Source of the DNA: Ancylothrix sp. D3o
Lineage (GTDB): Bacteria; Cyanobacteriota; Cyanobacteriia; Cyanobacteriales; Oscillatoriaceae
DNA: 64,000 nucleotides
Assembly (NCBI RefSeq): GCF_025370775.1
Contig: NZ_JAMXEX010000009.1
Span: forward strand, 113,532 to 177,531
Direction: 5' to 3'
Shown here: positions 25,246-34,124 of the stretch, piece after piece
Numbering within the stretch: the first letter of the stretch is position 1
How the letters are laid out: each line of letters starts with the position of its first letter
Translations under genes and position numbers: made by a program
Notes under the pieces: model-generated
The model's database searches: none
Told to the model about the DNA's origin: nothing
The model's input: only the letters and a program-made list of their open reading frames with translations

Positions 25246-26982
25246 TTAGCCACCGGAGACGGCGAAGTGGATCAACTGACCTAAACGCAGGCGTAAAGTT
25301 TCCAATCCAAGGGCGTTAGAGGCAGAAATAAACACAGCATTGGGAAATTCTTCGCGTGCTACCGCTAAAGTTTCTCCGTCTACTTGATCAATTTTATTAA
25401 ATGCCACCAAAGCCGGCCCTGGAGCCAGGGGCATTTCTGACAAAATTGTCATTACTGAACGAATTTGACTTTGCCAAGCGGGGTGGGATAAATCTACCAA
25501 ATGTAGTAGAGCATCTGCTTCTGTGACTTCTTCTAAAGTTGCCCGAAAAGCATCTACTAAAGCAGGGGGTAATTCGTGAATAAATCCGACTGTATCTGTT
25601 AATACAATTGAGTGAGGTTCGCCGGTGTTTGCATCAGGAATGGTCAACCGGCGGCTGGTGGGGTCAAGGGTGGCAAACAATTGATCTGCTGTATAAACCG
25701 CAGAATTAGTGAGAGCATTTAACAGCGTTGATTTGCCGGCGTTTGTATAACCGACAATAGCAATGGAAGCCACTTCTTGATGTTGCCGGCGGTTGCGAAG
25801 ACGCGACCGGTGGGCCTGTAACTGATTAACTTCTTCTTGCAGACGAGCAATGCGTTTAGCAATAGCACGGCGTTCTGTTTCTAGTTTTGTTTCCCCCGGC
25901 CCTCTGGTACCAATACCGCCACCGAGACGAGACATGGCTTGACCTCTGCCGGTGAGCCTGGGCAACATATATTCAAGTTGGGCTAATTCAACTTGTAATT
26001 TCCCAGCCCCACTGCCGGCGCGTTGAGCAAAAATATCTAAAATTACCTCAGTCCGGTCTACAACTCGAATGCCAATTTGGGTTTCTAAATTGCGGACTTG
26101 GGCCGGTGATAAATCGCGGTCAAAAACAATTAAATTCGCGCCAACTGTTTGCGCCGCCAGGGCAATTTCTTGGACTTTTCCTTCGCCGACAACGGTTTGA
26201 GGATGAGGATGTGATCGGCGCTGCTGCATGGTTTGTAAAACAATTCCACCGGCGGTATCAACTAACCTCGCCACCTCTGCTAAACCATCCTCAAATTGTT
26301 GACGACTTGTATGGTCAGTCATTACTCCTACTAACAAAACACGGTCTTGATCGGCGCTGACTTGTTGAGCAACAAATTCGCGCTCAAATTCTGCTTCTAA
26401 GGAATCGACTAATTCTAAAAAATCTTGATTGGCAATGCTCTCTAAACTTTGTTCTGCTGAAACAAATGTATTTTTAATTGCATTATCAGCAGCGCCATTT
26501 TCGGCCTCGTCTGAGAGAGGGATTAGATGGGCAAGATAGGTTTCTTTAATGTAGCCGGTGGCGCCACCGCCGCGTCTTTCAAAACCGGCCCCAGTGAGTG
26601 TCAGCCATACTAAGGCATCGAGTCTCTGTAGCGCCATTGAAGTGAGAGCAGCTTCGCCGGGAGGTTCTGATTTCAGGTGGGTGGCAATACAGCGAATGCC
26701 GCTTAGCCGGCCTGCACCATAACGGGGTAACTCCAGAGGGGGAATTTGGGTTTGACGGGGTGTACCAACGCCAACGCGGATCACTTGTCCGCGCCGGTTA
26801 ATGTAAATACAAACCGGCTCGTCAATTTCTGTGCTGATGGCGGCGAGTCTTTGGGCAAATTCGGTTGTTGTAATTTGATCTCCTGGGAGGCGCTGGTGAT
26901 AGAGGCGTTCTAGTTGTTTGAGTTGGCTGGCTTTGAGTCCTTGTAAGTTTCCGTAGATAGTTTCGATAGAGCTTTTGACCAG
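25246..26982 (-). CDS. hflX: Ribosome-associated GTPase HflX, probable non-ATG start
   Basis: The G domain is complete: GYTNAGKSTLLNAL (G1, about residue 410 from the start used here), DTVGFIHELP (G3), FNKIDQVD (G4), and the HflX signature GGGIGTRGPGETKLETERR just before it. HflX splits or rescues stalled 70S ribosomes. No ATG or GTG is found at the conserved N-terminus. GTG at 26784 would begin inside a stretch (EPVCIYINRRGQVIRVGVG) that is conserved in cyanobacterial HflX, as I recall the family. The frame stays open and family-like upstream through SIETIYGNLQGLKASQLKQLERLY until a TGA at 27043-27045. The only start-like codon there is CTG at 26982, with GGAGGGG eight bases before it; ATT at 27000 is another possibility. 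This gives about 578 residues. Confidence 0.8.
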   Translation of the reverse strand: MVKSSIETIYGNLQGLKASQLKQLERLYHQRLPGDQITTTEFAQRLAAISTEIDEPVCIYINRRGQVIRVGVGTPRQTQIPPLELPRYGAGRLSGIRCIATHLKSEPPGEAALTSMALQRLDALVWLTLTGAGFERRGGGATGYIKETYLAHLIPLSDEAENGAADNAIKNTFVSAEQSLESIANQDFLELVDSLEAEFEREFVAQQVSADQDRVLLVGVMTDHTSRQQFEDGLAEVARLVDTAGGIVLQTMQQRRSHPHPQTVVGEGKVQEIALAAQTVGANLIVFDRDLSPAQVRNLETQIGIRVVDRTEVILDIFAQRAGSGAGKLQVELAQLEYMLPRLTGRGQAMSRLGGGIGTRGPGETKLETERRAIAKRIARLQEEVNQLQAHRSRLRNRRQHQEVASIAIVGYTNAGKSTLLNALTNSAVYTADQLFATLDPTSRRLTIPDANTGEPHSIVLTDTVGFIHELPPALVDAFRATLEEVTEADALLHLVDLSHPAWQSQIRSVMTILSEMPLAPGPALVAFNKIDQVDGETLAVAREEFPNAVFISASNALGLETLRLRLGQLIHFAVSGG

Positions 26983-27114
26983 GTTGCTGGCCCCTCCAAT
27001 AACGACCTTTATGGTTATCTTATCTTGCTGACCTAGAAAGTGTCATATTCCTTTAGGGTTCAAGAAGGTTTTGGTTGTTTTTGAGGGGCTTCTTGAGGCG
27101 CTGGGTTTTGGGCT

Positions 27115-28743
27115 TTAGGACTTTTTCTTGAGAGAAAATAAAATTTCTACCTGAGATGTTGTTTTGTCTGGCCAGTTAGCGGTGGCGCCAATTCCTTTGA
27201 GGGAGTTTAAGATAGCGCTTGTTTCTGGCGGAAGGGGGGCGCCGGCGGTTTGGGTGAGGTTATTTACGACTGTTGAAGTTTTTTCCATGTCCATGTAAAA
27301 GTATCCTTGATTGGGTTTGGGTAGAGTGCCGGTGGTGGTTTTAAAGGTTTGGCTTGTTTGTAGAGAATTACCGCCAGACATCAAGGTATCTGCTAAGGGG
27401 CCAAGGGTGAGAAATACTGATTTATCATTTAACCAACCTTGAGTTAAAACTGTGCCTTGAGGGATTGTCCATTCGGTAATTTCTTGGCCGTTGAGTTTTC
27501 TTTGACTGCTGCTAAGAAAGGGGACGTTTTGCCGCAGAATTGTTTGCAATTTGTTGAGACTGGCTTCGGCAGCTTGGCGGTTACTGGTTTCTAAAATTAA
27601 GGCACTGCCAAAGCCAAATTGTGATAATATTCCTTGGTTTGAGGCAATAAAACCAAAGGCAAATTCTCCATCTATCCAGTTAAAAACTTCTTTGTCGGCA
27701 TCGAGGTTTACAGTATTTTTTAAGCTTTCTCTTAGGCCATCTAAAGATTCTTTAATTTCGGGAGTGGTTTGAGATTCTTGCACGAGGTCACTCCAATATT
27801 TATTAAGCCCTGAACCTGTAATTACGGCGAAGGTTTGGGGGGGAAATTGGTTGATGATTTTTCCGGGGCTGGGCTTAAATTCGTTTTTGACGGTTTGGGG
27901 GTTAAAGAGGGCGTTGGCTTTGAAACGTAAGCCTTCTGAGTCGCTGCCAATTCCGCCTACAACTGCTTTTACTTGTTCGAGTTGTTTGAGGGCTAGGGGG
28001 GAAACTTTGGGGGCGTCGGGTTGGTTGAGATAATATTGTTTGATTAATTGGCTATAGTCGGTTAGGTAAAATTGGGCTATGGGGTTTGCTAAACCGGCAC
28101 CTTTTGCTAATAGTGGGGCGGCTGTTGTGTTCTTGGCAAAGGAGGGTTTTCCTTTGAAGGTGTCGATGGCGCTGAGGAGGGTTTTTTCTTGAAATGCTAT
28201 TAGTAAATGTTCGCCAACAACGGCGGTATTGTAAGTGCTACCGGCTTTTTCTGTGATATTTGTGTAGGTGATGTTTTGATGTTGTTTTTCTTGGAGGGTG
28301 GCTTGGTTTTGTGTTTTTAGCCGGTTGGCAAAGTTTAGGGCGGCTACTTTATTTTTAATGCCAATTATAAGTAATAAGTTTGGTTCTGTGGTTTGGGTTG
28401 GTTGGGGCATGAGGGCAAACATTATTCCTCCCATCCAAGGTTTGATGTCTTTTTCAAAGTTAATGTTACTGTCGGTTAAGATTTGGGTTTGGAGGTTTTG
28501 TAGGATGCCGGCGGCTATTTGTTGGGCTTGTGGTGTGCCAAATTGTTGTAGTTTTGCCCAGGTTTGGTTGTCGGTGCTAATGAAGCCGGCCATTAGGGCT
28601 TCTTGGGGCACTAGGTTGGCGCTTTCTAAGGGGGTTGTTTGTTTGTCTAGGTTTTGTTTGATGTACAGGTAGGCTGCTACTGTGCCGGCTAGAAGTGCGG
28701 CGGTTGCGGCGGCGATGATTAGGGGTCTTTTTTGTTCGGGCAT
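27115..28743 (-). CDS. DUF3352 domain protein, membrane-anchored
   Basis: 542 residues. A single transmembrane segment (IIAAATAALLAGTVAAYLYI, about residues 9-28) follows a short positive N-terminus; the rest is predicted outside the cytoplasm. The body matches the cyanobacterial DUF3352 family as I know it: LVPQEALMAGFISTDNQTWAKLQQFGTP, FEKDIKPWMGGIMFAL, and a late PNQGYFYMDMEKT segment. The function is unknown. It is divergent from the aminopeptidase gene across a 309-bp region, and hflX follows downstream. Confidence 0.85.
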   Translation of the reverse strand: MPEQKRPLIIAAATAALLAGTVAAYLYIKQNLDKQTTPLESANLVPQEALMAGFISTDNQTWAKLQQFGTPQAQQIAAGILQNLQTQILTDSNINFEKDIKPWMGGIMFALMPQPTQTTEPNLLLIIGIKNKVAALNFANRLKTQNQATLQEKQHQNITYTNITEKAGSTYNTAVVGEHLLIAFQEKTLLSAIDTFKGKPSFAKNTTAAPLLAKGAGLANPIAQFYLTDYSQLIKQYYLNQPDAPKVSPLALKQLEQVKAVVGGIGSDSEGLRFKANALFNPQTVKNEFKPSPGKIINQFPPQTFAVITGSGLNKYWSDLVQESQTTPEIKESLDGLRESLKNTVNLDADKEVFNWIDGEFAFGFIASNQGILSQFGFGSALILETSNRQAAEASLNKLQTILRQNVPFLSSSQRKLNGQEITEWTIPQGTVLTQGWLNDKSVFLTLGPLADTLMSGGNSLQTSQTFKTTTGTLPKPNQGYFYMDMEKTSTVVNNLTQTAGAPLPPETSAILNSLKGIGATANWPDKTTSQVEILFSLKKKS

Positions 28744-29052
28744 TTTGGTTTTTTTGTGGTGGTCTTTTATTACATTCAGTGGTGCTTGTCCATTTTCCTA
28801 TGATAAGGATTATTTTTTTATGTGGTTTGGGTTTTGTATAGGGGGAATATAAAATAAACCGCAGATGTTAGGCAGGCAAGATGCCCGCCCCACAGATGTT
28901 TTTTGGGCGTCTTGTATACGGTTTTGTGAGGTGTGGTGCTGGAGGGGTGCAAGGTTTGGCCGGTTCGCGCTATTCTGGTAAAATAACGAATTCTGTTAAA
29001 TGTTTAAGTAATTTGGCTTTATTCGAGTTTATTGTAGGCGGGTAAGTTTCTC
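28744..29052. other. 309-bp divergent promoter region with a dispersed repeat
   Basis: Lies between the minus-strand DUF3352 gene and the plus-strand aminopeptidase gene. It contains a CCGCAGAT copy at 28857-28868 and the GCAGG palindrome at 28871-28893. No promoter could be assigned with confidence. Confidence 0.5.
28871..28893. repeat. GCAGG/CCTGC-family dispersed palindrome, copy 1
   Basis: Reads GGCAGGCAAGATGCCCGCCC then CAC, preceded by AACCGCAGATG and followed by AGATG. One mismatch from a perfect palindrome arm. Related copies are at 31671, 33175, 44805, 47761, 47799, 54907, 54932 and 59361. Confidence 0.75.
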
Positions 29053-31644
29053 ATGTTGCAGTCATACTTTGATGTTGAGTCTAATGGTCACAAGTCTTTT
29101 GAGTTACCGGGTGCTCGTCCGCATTATAACCCTGACCGGCCCGGACAGGTTGAGCATATTTTTTTAGATTTGATTTTGAATATTCCTGAGAAAAGTTTTG
29201 AGGGAGTTTGCAGTATTCGTTTGAAGCCGGTGCGAAGTGGTATTGATTTTTTGACTTTGGATGCGGTGAATTTGCAGATAAATTCGGTAAAGTTGGCTGG
29301 TGATGAACAACAGTTTGATTATGATGGGGAAAAGTTAGAAATTAAGTTATCTTCGTCTACGGTGGCGGGGGATTCTATTACTTTGGATATTGTTTATGGG
29401 GTAGAAAATCCTCAGCGCGGTCTTTATTTTGTTGGCCCTACTAAGCATTACCCGGATAAGCCGGTGCAGGTTTGGACTCAGGGTGAGGATGAGGATTCTC
29501 GTTTCTGGTTTCCTTGTTTTGATTATCCAGGTCAGTTGGCTACTTCGGAAATTCGGGTGCGGGTTCCTAAGCAGTTTTTGGCTATTTCTAATGGGGAGTT
29601 GATTTCTTGTGAGGAGGCCGGTGCGGATAAAATTTATCACTGGTTACAGAAAGAAGTTCACCCTACTTATTTGATGACTCTGGCGGTGGGTGATTTTGCG
29701 GAGTTTTCTGATAGTTGGAATGGTAAGCCGGTTACTTATTATGTGGAGAAACGGCGGGCTGATGATGCTTTGCGGAGTATGGGCAAAACTCCGCAGATGA
29801 TTGAGTATTTTAGTAAAATTTTCGGTTATCCTTATCCTTTCCCGAAATACGCGCAAGTTTGTGTGGATGATTTTATTTTTGGGGGGATGGAAAATACTTC
29901 TACAACTTTGTTGACTGACCGTTGTTTGTTAGATGAAAGGGCGGCTTTAGATAATCGTTCTACGGAAAGTTTGGTGGCGCATGAATTGGCGCATCAATGG
30001 TTTGGGGATTTGGTGGTGATTAAGCATTGGTCTCATGCTTGGATTAAGGAGGGTATGGCTTCTTATTCTGAGGTTTTGTGGACTGATGTTGAGTATGGGG
30101 CTCAGGAGGCGGCTTATTACCGGCTTAAGGAAGCTCGCAATTATTTGGCAGAAGATAGTGGCCGGTATCGGCGCCCAATTGTGACTCATGTTTACCGCGA
30201 AGCGATTGAGTTATATGACCGGCATTTGTATGAAAAAGGTGCTTGTGTTTATCACATGATCCGGGCTGAATTGGGCGATGAGTTGTTTTTTAAGGCGATG
30301 CAAACTTTCGTCCAAGATAATGCTCATGCAACGGTGGAAACGGTGGATTTGTTGCGGGCTATTGAAAAGGCTTCGGGACGCAATTTGCTGTTTTTGTTTG
30401 ACCAGTTTGTTTATCGCGGTGGTCATCCTGATTATAAGGTGGCTTATGCTTGGGATGGGGATAGTAAATTGGCGAAAGTTACTGTTACTCAAACTCAGGC
30501 AAAGGATGGTAATAGTAAGGATTTGTTTGATTTAAAGCTTCCGATTGGTTTTGGTTATGTTGAAGAAAAATCGGAAAAGGTGAGTTTGAAAACGTTTACG
30601 GTGCGGGTGCATGAACGGGAACAAAGTTTTTATTTTCCGTTGGCAGATAAGCCGCAGTTTATTAGTTTTGATGCGGGGAATAATTTGTTAAAAACTGTGG
30701 CGCTGGAGTATCCGGTGCCGGAGTTGAAGGCTCAGTTAAAGTATGATTCTGATCCGCTTTCTCGAATTTTTGCGGCGGAAGCTTTGGCAAAAAAAGGTGG
30801 TTTGGAGGCGGTGAAGGCTTTGTCTAAGGCTCTGCAAAATGATGGTTTTTGGGGTGTGCGTGCAGAGGTGGCTAAGCTGTTAGGTGAAATTAAGTTGGAT
30901 CAGGCTTTTGATGCTTTGATAAAGGGGTTAAAGGATAAGAGTGCTGATGTGCGTTTTGCTGTGGTGGAGGCTTTGGCTACTATTAAGACGCATGAGAGTT
31001 ATAAGGCTTTGAAACCTTTGGTGGATGAGGGGGATGCTAGTTATTATGTGGAGGCTGCTGCTTGTCGTGCGATTGGGGGAATTGCTGGGGCTAAGTTGAA
31101 GGAGAAGCCGAAGGAAGAAAAGGTTTTGAAGTTGTTAAAATGGGTGCTGGAAAATCGGGCCGGTTGGAATGAGATTGTGCGGGCCGGTGCGATGGGGGGT
31201 TTGAGTCAAATGAAAACGTCGGAGGAGGCGTTGGATTTGATTTTAAATTATACGGATTTGGGTGTTCCGCAGCCTCTACGTTTGGCGGCGATTCGTGCTT
31301 TGGGGGCGATTTCTACTGGGCAGGATGCTGTTAATTTGCAGCGCATTTTGGAGCGTTTAAGTGTGTTGGCGCGGGAGTCGTTTTTCTTAACTCAGGTTTC
31401 GGTGGTTGTGGCACTTGGGCAAATGGAAACGATTAAGGCTATCGGAATTTTGCAGTTTTTGGCGGATCAAACGGCTGATGGTCGAGTGCAGCGGATTGCT
31501 GAGGAGGCGATTGCTAAGGTGCAAAAAAATGCCGGTGCTGATAAGGCGGTCAAGCAGTTACGCGAGGAGGTGGATGAGCTTAAGAAGGAAAATCAGGAGT
31601 TAAAGAGCCGGTTGGAGTCTTTGGAGGCGAAGGCGGCTAAGTAA
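29053..31644 (+). CDS. M1 family aminopeptidase with C-terminal HEAT repeats and coiled coil
   Basis: 863 residues. The M1 catalytic core is intact: the substrate-anchoring GGMEN near residue 276, the zinc motif HELAHQW at about 309-315, and the third ligand in WIKEGMASYSE near 332. This predicts a zinc metallo-aminopeptidase removing N-terminal residues from peptides. From about residue 550 come HEAT/PBS-lyase-type repeats (DSDPLSRIFAAEALAKKGG, KDKSADVRFAVVEALATI), and the last 35 residues form a charged coiled coil (REEVDELKKENQELKSRLE). The fusion of M1 to HEAT repeats is seen in other cyanobacteria. No signal peptide, so probably cytoplasmic. Confidence 0.95.
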   Translation: MLQSYFDVESNGHKSFELPGARPHYNPDRPGQVEHIFLDLILNIPEKSFEGVCSIRLKPVRSGIDFLTLDAVNLQINSVKLAGDEQQFDYDGEKLEIKLSSSTVAGDSITLDIVYGVENPQRGLYFVGPTKHYPDKPVQVWTQGEDEDSRFWFPCFDYPGQLATSEIRVRVPKQFLAISNGELISCEEAGADKIYHWLQKEVHPTYLMTLAVGDFAEFSDSWNGKPVTYYVEKRRADDALRSMGKTPQMIEYFSKIFGYPYPFPKYAQVCVDDFIFGGMENTSTTLLTDRCLLDERAALDNRSTESLVAHELAHQWFGDLVVIKHWSHAWIKEGMASYSEVLWTDVEYGAQEAAYYRLKEARNYLAEDSGRYRRPIVTHVYREAIELYDRHLYEKGACVYHMIRAELGDELFFKAMQTFVQDNAHATVETVDLLRAIEKASGRNLLFLFDQFVYRGGHPDYKVAYAWDGDSKLAKVTVTQTQAKDGNSKDLFDLKLPIGFGYVEEKSEKVSLKTFTVRVHEREQSFYFPLADKPQFISFDAGNNLLKTVALEYPVPELKAQLKYDSDPLSRIFAAEALAKKGGLEAVKALSKALQNDGFWGVRAEVAKLLGEIKLDQAFDALIKGLKDKSADVRFAVVEALATIKTHESYKALKPLVDEGDASYYVEAAACRAIGGIAGAKLKEKPKEEKVLKLLKWVLENRAGWNEIVRAGAMGGLSQMKTSEEALDLILNYTDLGVPQPLRLAAIRALGAISTGQDAVNLQRILERLSVLARESFFLTQVSVVVALGQMETIKAIGILQFLADQTADGRVQRIAEEAIAKVQKNAGADKAVKQLREEVDELKKENQELKSRLESLEAKAAK

Positions 31645-31670
31645 TAGATATCTCCAAAAAAGCTTATTAA

Positions 31671-31694
31671 AGGCAGGCATCCTGCCTGCCCCAC
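31671..31694. repeat. GCAGG/CCTGC-family dispersed palindrome, copy 2
   Basis: AGGCAGGCATCCTGCCTGCC then CCAC, between the aminopeptidase stop codon and the next gene; it may also serve as a hairpin at the transcript end. Confidence 0.7.
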
Positions 31695-31772
31695 ATAGGT
31701 TTTTGGAAATGTTTAATGATGTAGGGTGGGCTATGTTTACCTTTTTAGAGGCCGGTGGGCATAATTAGGATT

Positions 31773-32264
31773 ATGAATTTAAAAAATTGGGTTTCATATA
31801 TTTTTCCTGTTGCGGAATCTGAGATTTATTTTGATTTAAAACCTCGTCTGGTTTCCCGCAGTTTGTCCTACAAGTTAAAGACGGGTGAAATTGAGTTGCG
31901 GGAGGGTTTTCGGGGTTGGTCTAAAAAGCGTTTTACGGGCTTTTTTTCTAGCAATGTTTTTGAGTTAACCGGCCCGTTTGGTCATAAGGAGTGGACTTTG
32001 ATTACGCGGGGAACGATTGAGAGTCGTGGGGAGGGGACGGTGATTAATTTATCGTTTCGGTTGATTACAGTTCAGCTTGTTGGTGTTTTGGGGATGTTGG
32101 TTTTTTATTTTTATTTTGGCTATTATTATGTTGGATTTGGGGAGTTTTGGCAGATTTTAGCGGCTCAGGTTTTGTTTATTTATACGGTGATGATTTGTGT
32201 TTTCCATTATCAAATTTCGCGGATAAAAAATTGGTTAAAAGTTTGGGTAAGTGAGGGTTTGTAG
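31773..32264 (+). CDS. Hypothetical small membrane protein
   Basis: 163 residues from ATG 31773, with AGG about 7 bases upstream; a GTG six codons earlier (31755) is the alternative. The first about 95 residues are soluble and beta-rich (FPVAESEIYFDLKPRLVSRSLSYKLK). Two transmembrane helices follow (LVGVLGMLVFYFYFGYYYV and FWQILAAQVLFIYTVMICVF), then a short basic tail. I do not recognise the family. It lies 128 bp downstream of the aminopeptidase on the same strand, with a repeat between them. Confidence 0.7.
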   Translation: MNLKNWVSYIFPVAESEIYFDLKPRLVSRSLSYKLKTGEIELREGFRGWSKKRFTGFFSSNVFELTGPFGHKEWTLITRGTIESRGEGTVINLSFRLITVQLVGVLGMLVFYFYFGYYYVGFGEFWQILAAQVLFIYTVMICVFHYQISRIKNWLKVWVSEGL

Positions 32265-32280
32265 GTTTGGTTGAGGGTGT

Positions 32281-33132
32281 TTAGGGGCTGTAACCGGCAT
32301 CTTTGAGGAATTTTTCGAGGCGGGTAAAATATTGTTGCCGGTCACTGAAATTATATAGTTCTCTAATGCGTTTCCAGCCGTCTGCTTGTTGATTGAGGAG
32401 GTATTTGTTGGCTAAATAGGCGGCGAAGACGGATTGAATTTGCGGCAGGTTAGGGTTAGGTTGTCGGCGCAGTTCGGTGTTATAAAATTGCCAAAATTGA
32501 TAGGCGTCGTTATAGACAATTTTGGGATAGTTGCGGGTGACATCTAGCATTTTGCCGTTGCGGTATTGCCAAATTTGGATGGGACGAAATGAACCGGCAT
32601 AACCGGCAAATTCTCCAGAAAATCTGTCATCTCTGGCAATAAATTCTTGGGTGCCATTTTCGTCGATATCTTCTAATTTGCCGGCGCTAGGAAAGTTACC
32701 CCAATCAACTTGTAGCCGGTTGTAGCTATCGTTTGCTGGATTATAGGTATAAATCAATGTGTAGGAACAACAATGAGCACCACGAGTGCTAAGAGAAAGG
32801 GCAATTTCTCGATAATTATCTTGATCTAAATCAATAACTTTGGGTTCTGAGACTCCTAAAAATTGGGTAATTTCTTCGACAGCGTTTGTTTTTGGATCAA
32901 TTTGTTTAACGACGATAGGTTGTTCTAAGATAGGTTTACCGTCTCGTAAAATGAACAAACGGACGTTATTGATATAAAAATCTTGTTCTTCATAGGAAAC
33001 TTCTGCTCTTGTTGCCCCTGCTTCATCGGCTTTCATTTGCCGTTGAGTTGGTTGTGCATTTTGTGCTTGGGCCGGCACGCTGAAGTTTAGTAAAACGAGG
33101 ATTCCGAAAGTTAATATGTTTTTAATTTGCAT
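32281..33132 (-). CDS. Secreted hypothetical protein with FG-GAP/VCBS-like segments
   Basis: 283 residues. The signal peptide is MQIKNILTFGILVLLNFSVPAQAQ. The middle has VIDLDQDNYREIALSLSTRGAHCC and LEDIDENGTQEFIARDD, two D-x-D-x(N/D)-x-x-E/Q-type calcium-binding loops like those in FG-GAP/VCBS repeat proteins, with a paired cysteine HCC. The C-terminal 80 residues are helical. The protein is exported to the periplasm or beyond. Its role is unknown. Confidence 0.75.
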   Translation of the reverse strand: MQIKNILTFGILVLLNFSVPAQAQNAQPTQRQMKADEAGATRAEVSYEEQDFYINNVRLFILRDGKPILEQPIVVKQIDPKTNAVEEITQFLGVSEPKVIDLDQDNYREIALSLSTRGAHCCSYTLIYTYNPANDSYNRLQVDWGNFPSAGKLEDIDENGTQEFIARDDRFSGEFAGYAGSFRPIQIWQYRNGKMLDVTRNYPKIVYNDAYQFWQFYNTELRRQPNPNLPQIQSVFAAYLANKYLLNQQADGWKRIRELYNFSDRQQYFTRLEKFLKDAGYSP

Positions 33133-33174
33133 AAAAGTAAAAGGTTTAAAGTTTTGAAATTAACCGCAGATATA

Positions 33175-33198
33175 AGGCAGGCAGGATGCCCGCCCCAC
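33175..33198. repeat. GCAGG/CCTGC-family dispersed palindrome, copy 3
   Basis: AGGCAGGCAGGATGCCCGCC then CCAC, preceded by TAACCGCAGATATA and followed by AGATGG. It is followed at 33217-33248 by an inverted copy of the CCGCAGAT/ACGCAGAT repeat (TATCTGCGTTTATCAGCG...). Confidence 0.75.
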
Positions 33199-33216
33199 AG
33201 ATGGACACACATAACC

Positions 33217-33248
33217 TATCTGCGTTTATCAGCGTTTATCTGCGGTTA
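33217..33248. repeat. CCGCAGAT-type repeat, inverted copy
   Basis: Three near-10-bp units on the plus strand (TATCTGCGTT, TATCAGCGTT, TATCTGCGGTTA), the reverse complement of the motif at 3739-3769. Together with TAACCGCAGATA at 33162 it brackets palindrome copy 3 in inverted orientation. Confidence 0.7.
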
Positions 33249-33252
33249 AAAA

Positions 33253-34002
33253 TTAAACATTGGCAACAGAGGCGCTAACTGTAGAAAGCGCTTCAACAAT
33301 ACTGCGAACGGCTGCAATCATTGCAATTTCGCTGTCAAGACGGTTGATGGCAGAACCGACGCCAACACCGGCAGCACCGGCAGCAATGGCCAGAGGAGCG
33401 GTGACACTGGAAATGCCAGAAGCGCACAAAACCGGCACACTCACAGCACGAGAAATTTCATAGGCGGCGGCGAGGGTGGGTGCGGCTTTTTCGATTAAAC
33501 CAAGGCTGCCGGCGGCTTTGGGGTTGCTGCTGGTGCCGCCTTCGGTTTGGATGATGTCTGCACCGGCCTTGACCAATTCTTCGGCCAGTTTCACTTGTTC
33601 ATCGAGGGCCAAAATGTGGGGAACGGTCACGGATAAAGTGATTTCTGGCAACAAGGCGCGGGTTTCGCGGGTGATTTGCAAGACTTCTGCGGCTTCAAAC
33701 CGGCGTCCTTCGGCGTAAAAGGCGTCATAGTTCCCGATTTCGATCAAGTCTGCACCGGCCTCTACAGCTTCGACAAATTTCTGTGGGTCAACGGCAGATA
33801 CACAAACTGGTAAATTTGTCAAGCTTTTGGCTAATTTCACCAAATTGGGATCAGCGGCGATATCGACAAAAGTTGCACCGCCAAGTTCAGCAGCGCGAAC
33901 AACAGAGGCGACGCGGTTGGCATCAAAATTTGTCAAACCGCTGATAATTTTGAGGGCGTTGCCGGCTTCGAGGGCACGTTGGAGAGTTGTAGGGATGGTC
34001 AT
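33253..34002 (-). CDS. ycf23: Ycf23/DUF561 TIM-barrel-like protein
   Basis: 249 residues. It matches the Ycf23 family of cyanobacteria and some plastids: LKIISGLTNFDANRVASVVRAAELGGATFVDIAADP at the start, LPVCVSAVDPQKFVEAVEAGADLIEIGNYDAFYAEGR, and GADIIQTEGGT. The alternating strand/helix pattern with glycine-rich phosphate-like loops (LCASGISSVTAPLAIAAGAAGVGVGSAI) suggests a TIM barrel like ThiG or NanE. The biochemical role is not established. It has its own upstream region. Confidence 0.92.
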   Translation of the reverse strand: MTIPTTLQRALEAGNALKIISGLTNFDANRVASVVRAAELGGATFVDIAADPNLVKLAKSLTNLPVCVSAVDPQKFVEAVEAGADLIEIGNYDAFYAEGRRFEAAEVLQITRETRALLPEITLSVTVPHILALDEQVKLAEELVKAGADIIQTEGGTSSNPKAAGSLGLIEKAAPTLAAAYEISRAVSVPVLCASGISSVTAPLAIAAGAAGVGVGSAINRLDSEIAMIAAVRSIVEALSTVSASVANV

Positions 34003-34124
34003 AGTTTTTTTCGAGTTTTGTGGAGTGTTAGATTAATCATTTTGTCATTATTTGGAGCGAGAATCCAGAGGCAAGGTGATTTTAAATCGAAGAATAGAGA
34101 TTTTTGATTGTCGTTGCCATATCT

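Noticed and set aside
26782-26784. GTG at 26784 as the true hflX start
   Set aside because: Upstream codons continue a conserved-looking N-terminus, and the GTG encodes valine within it.
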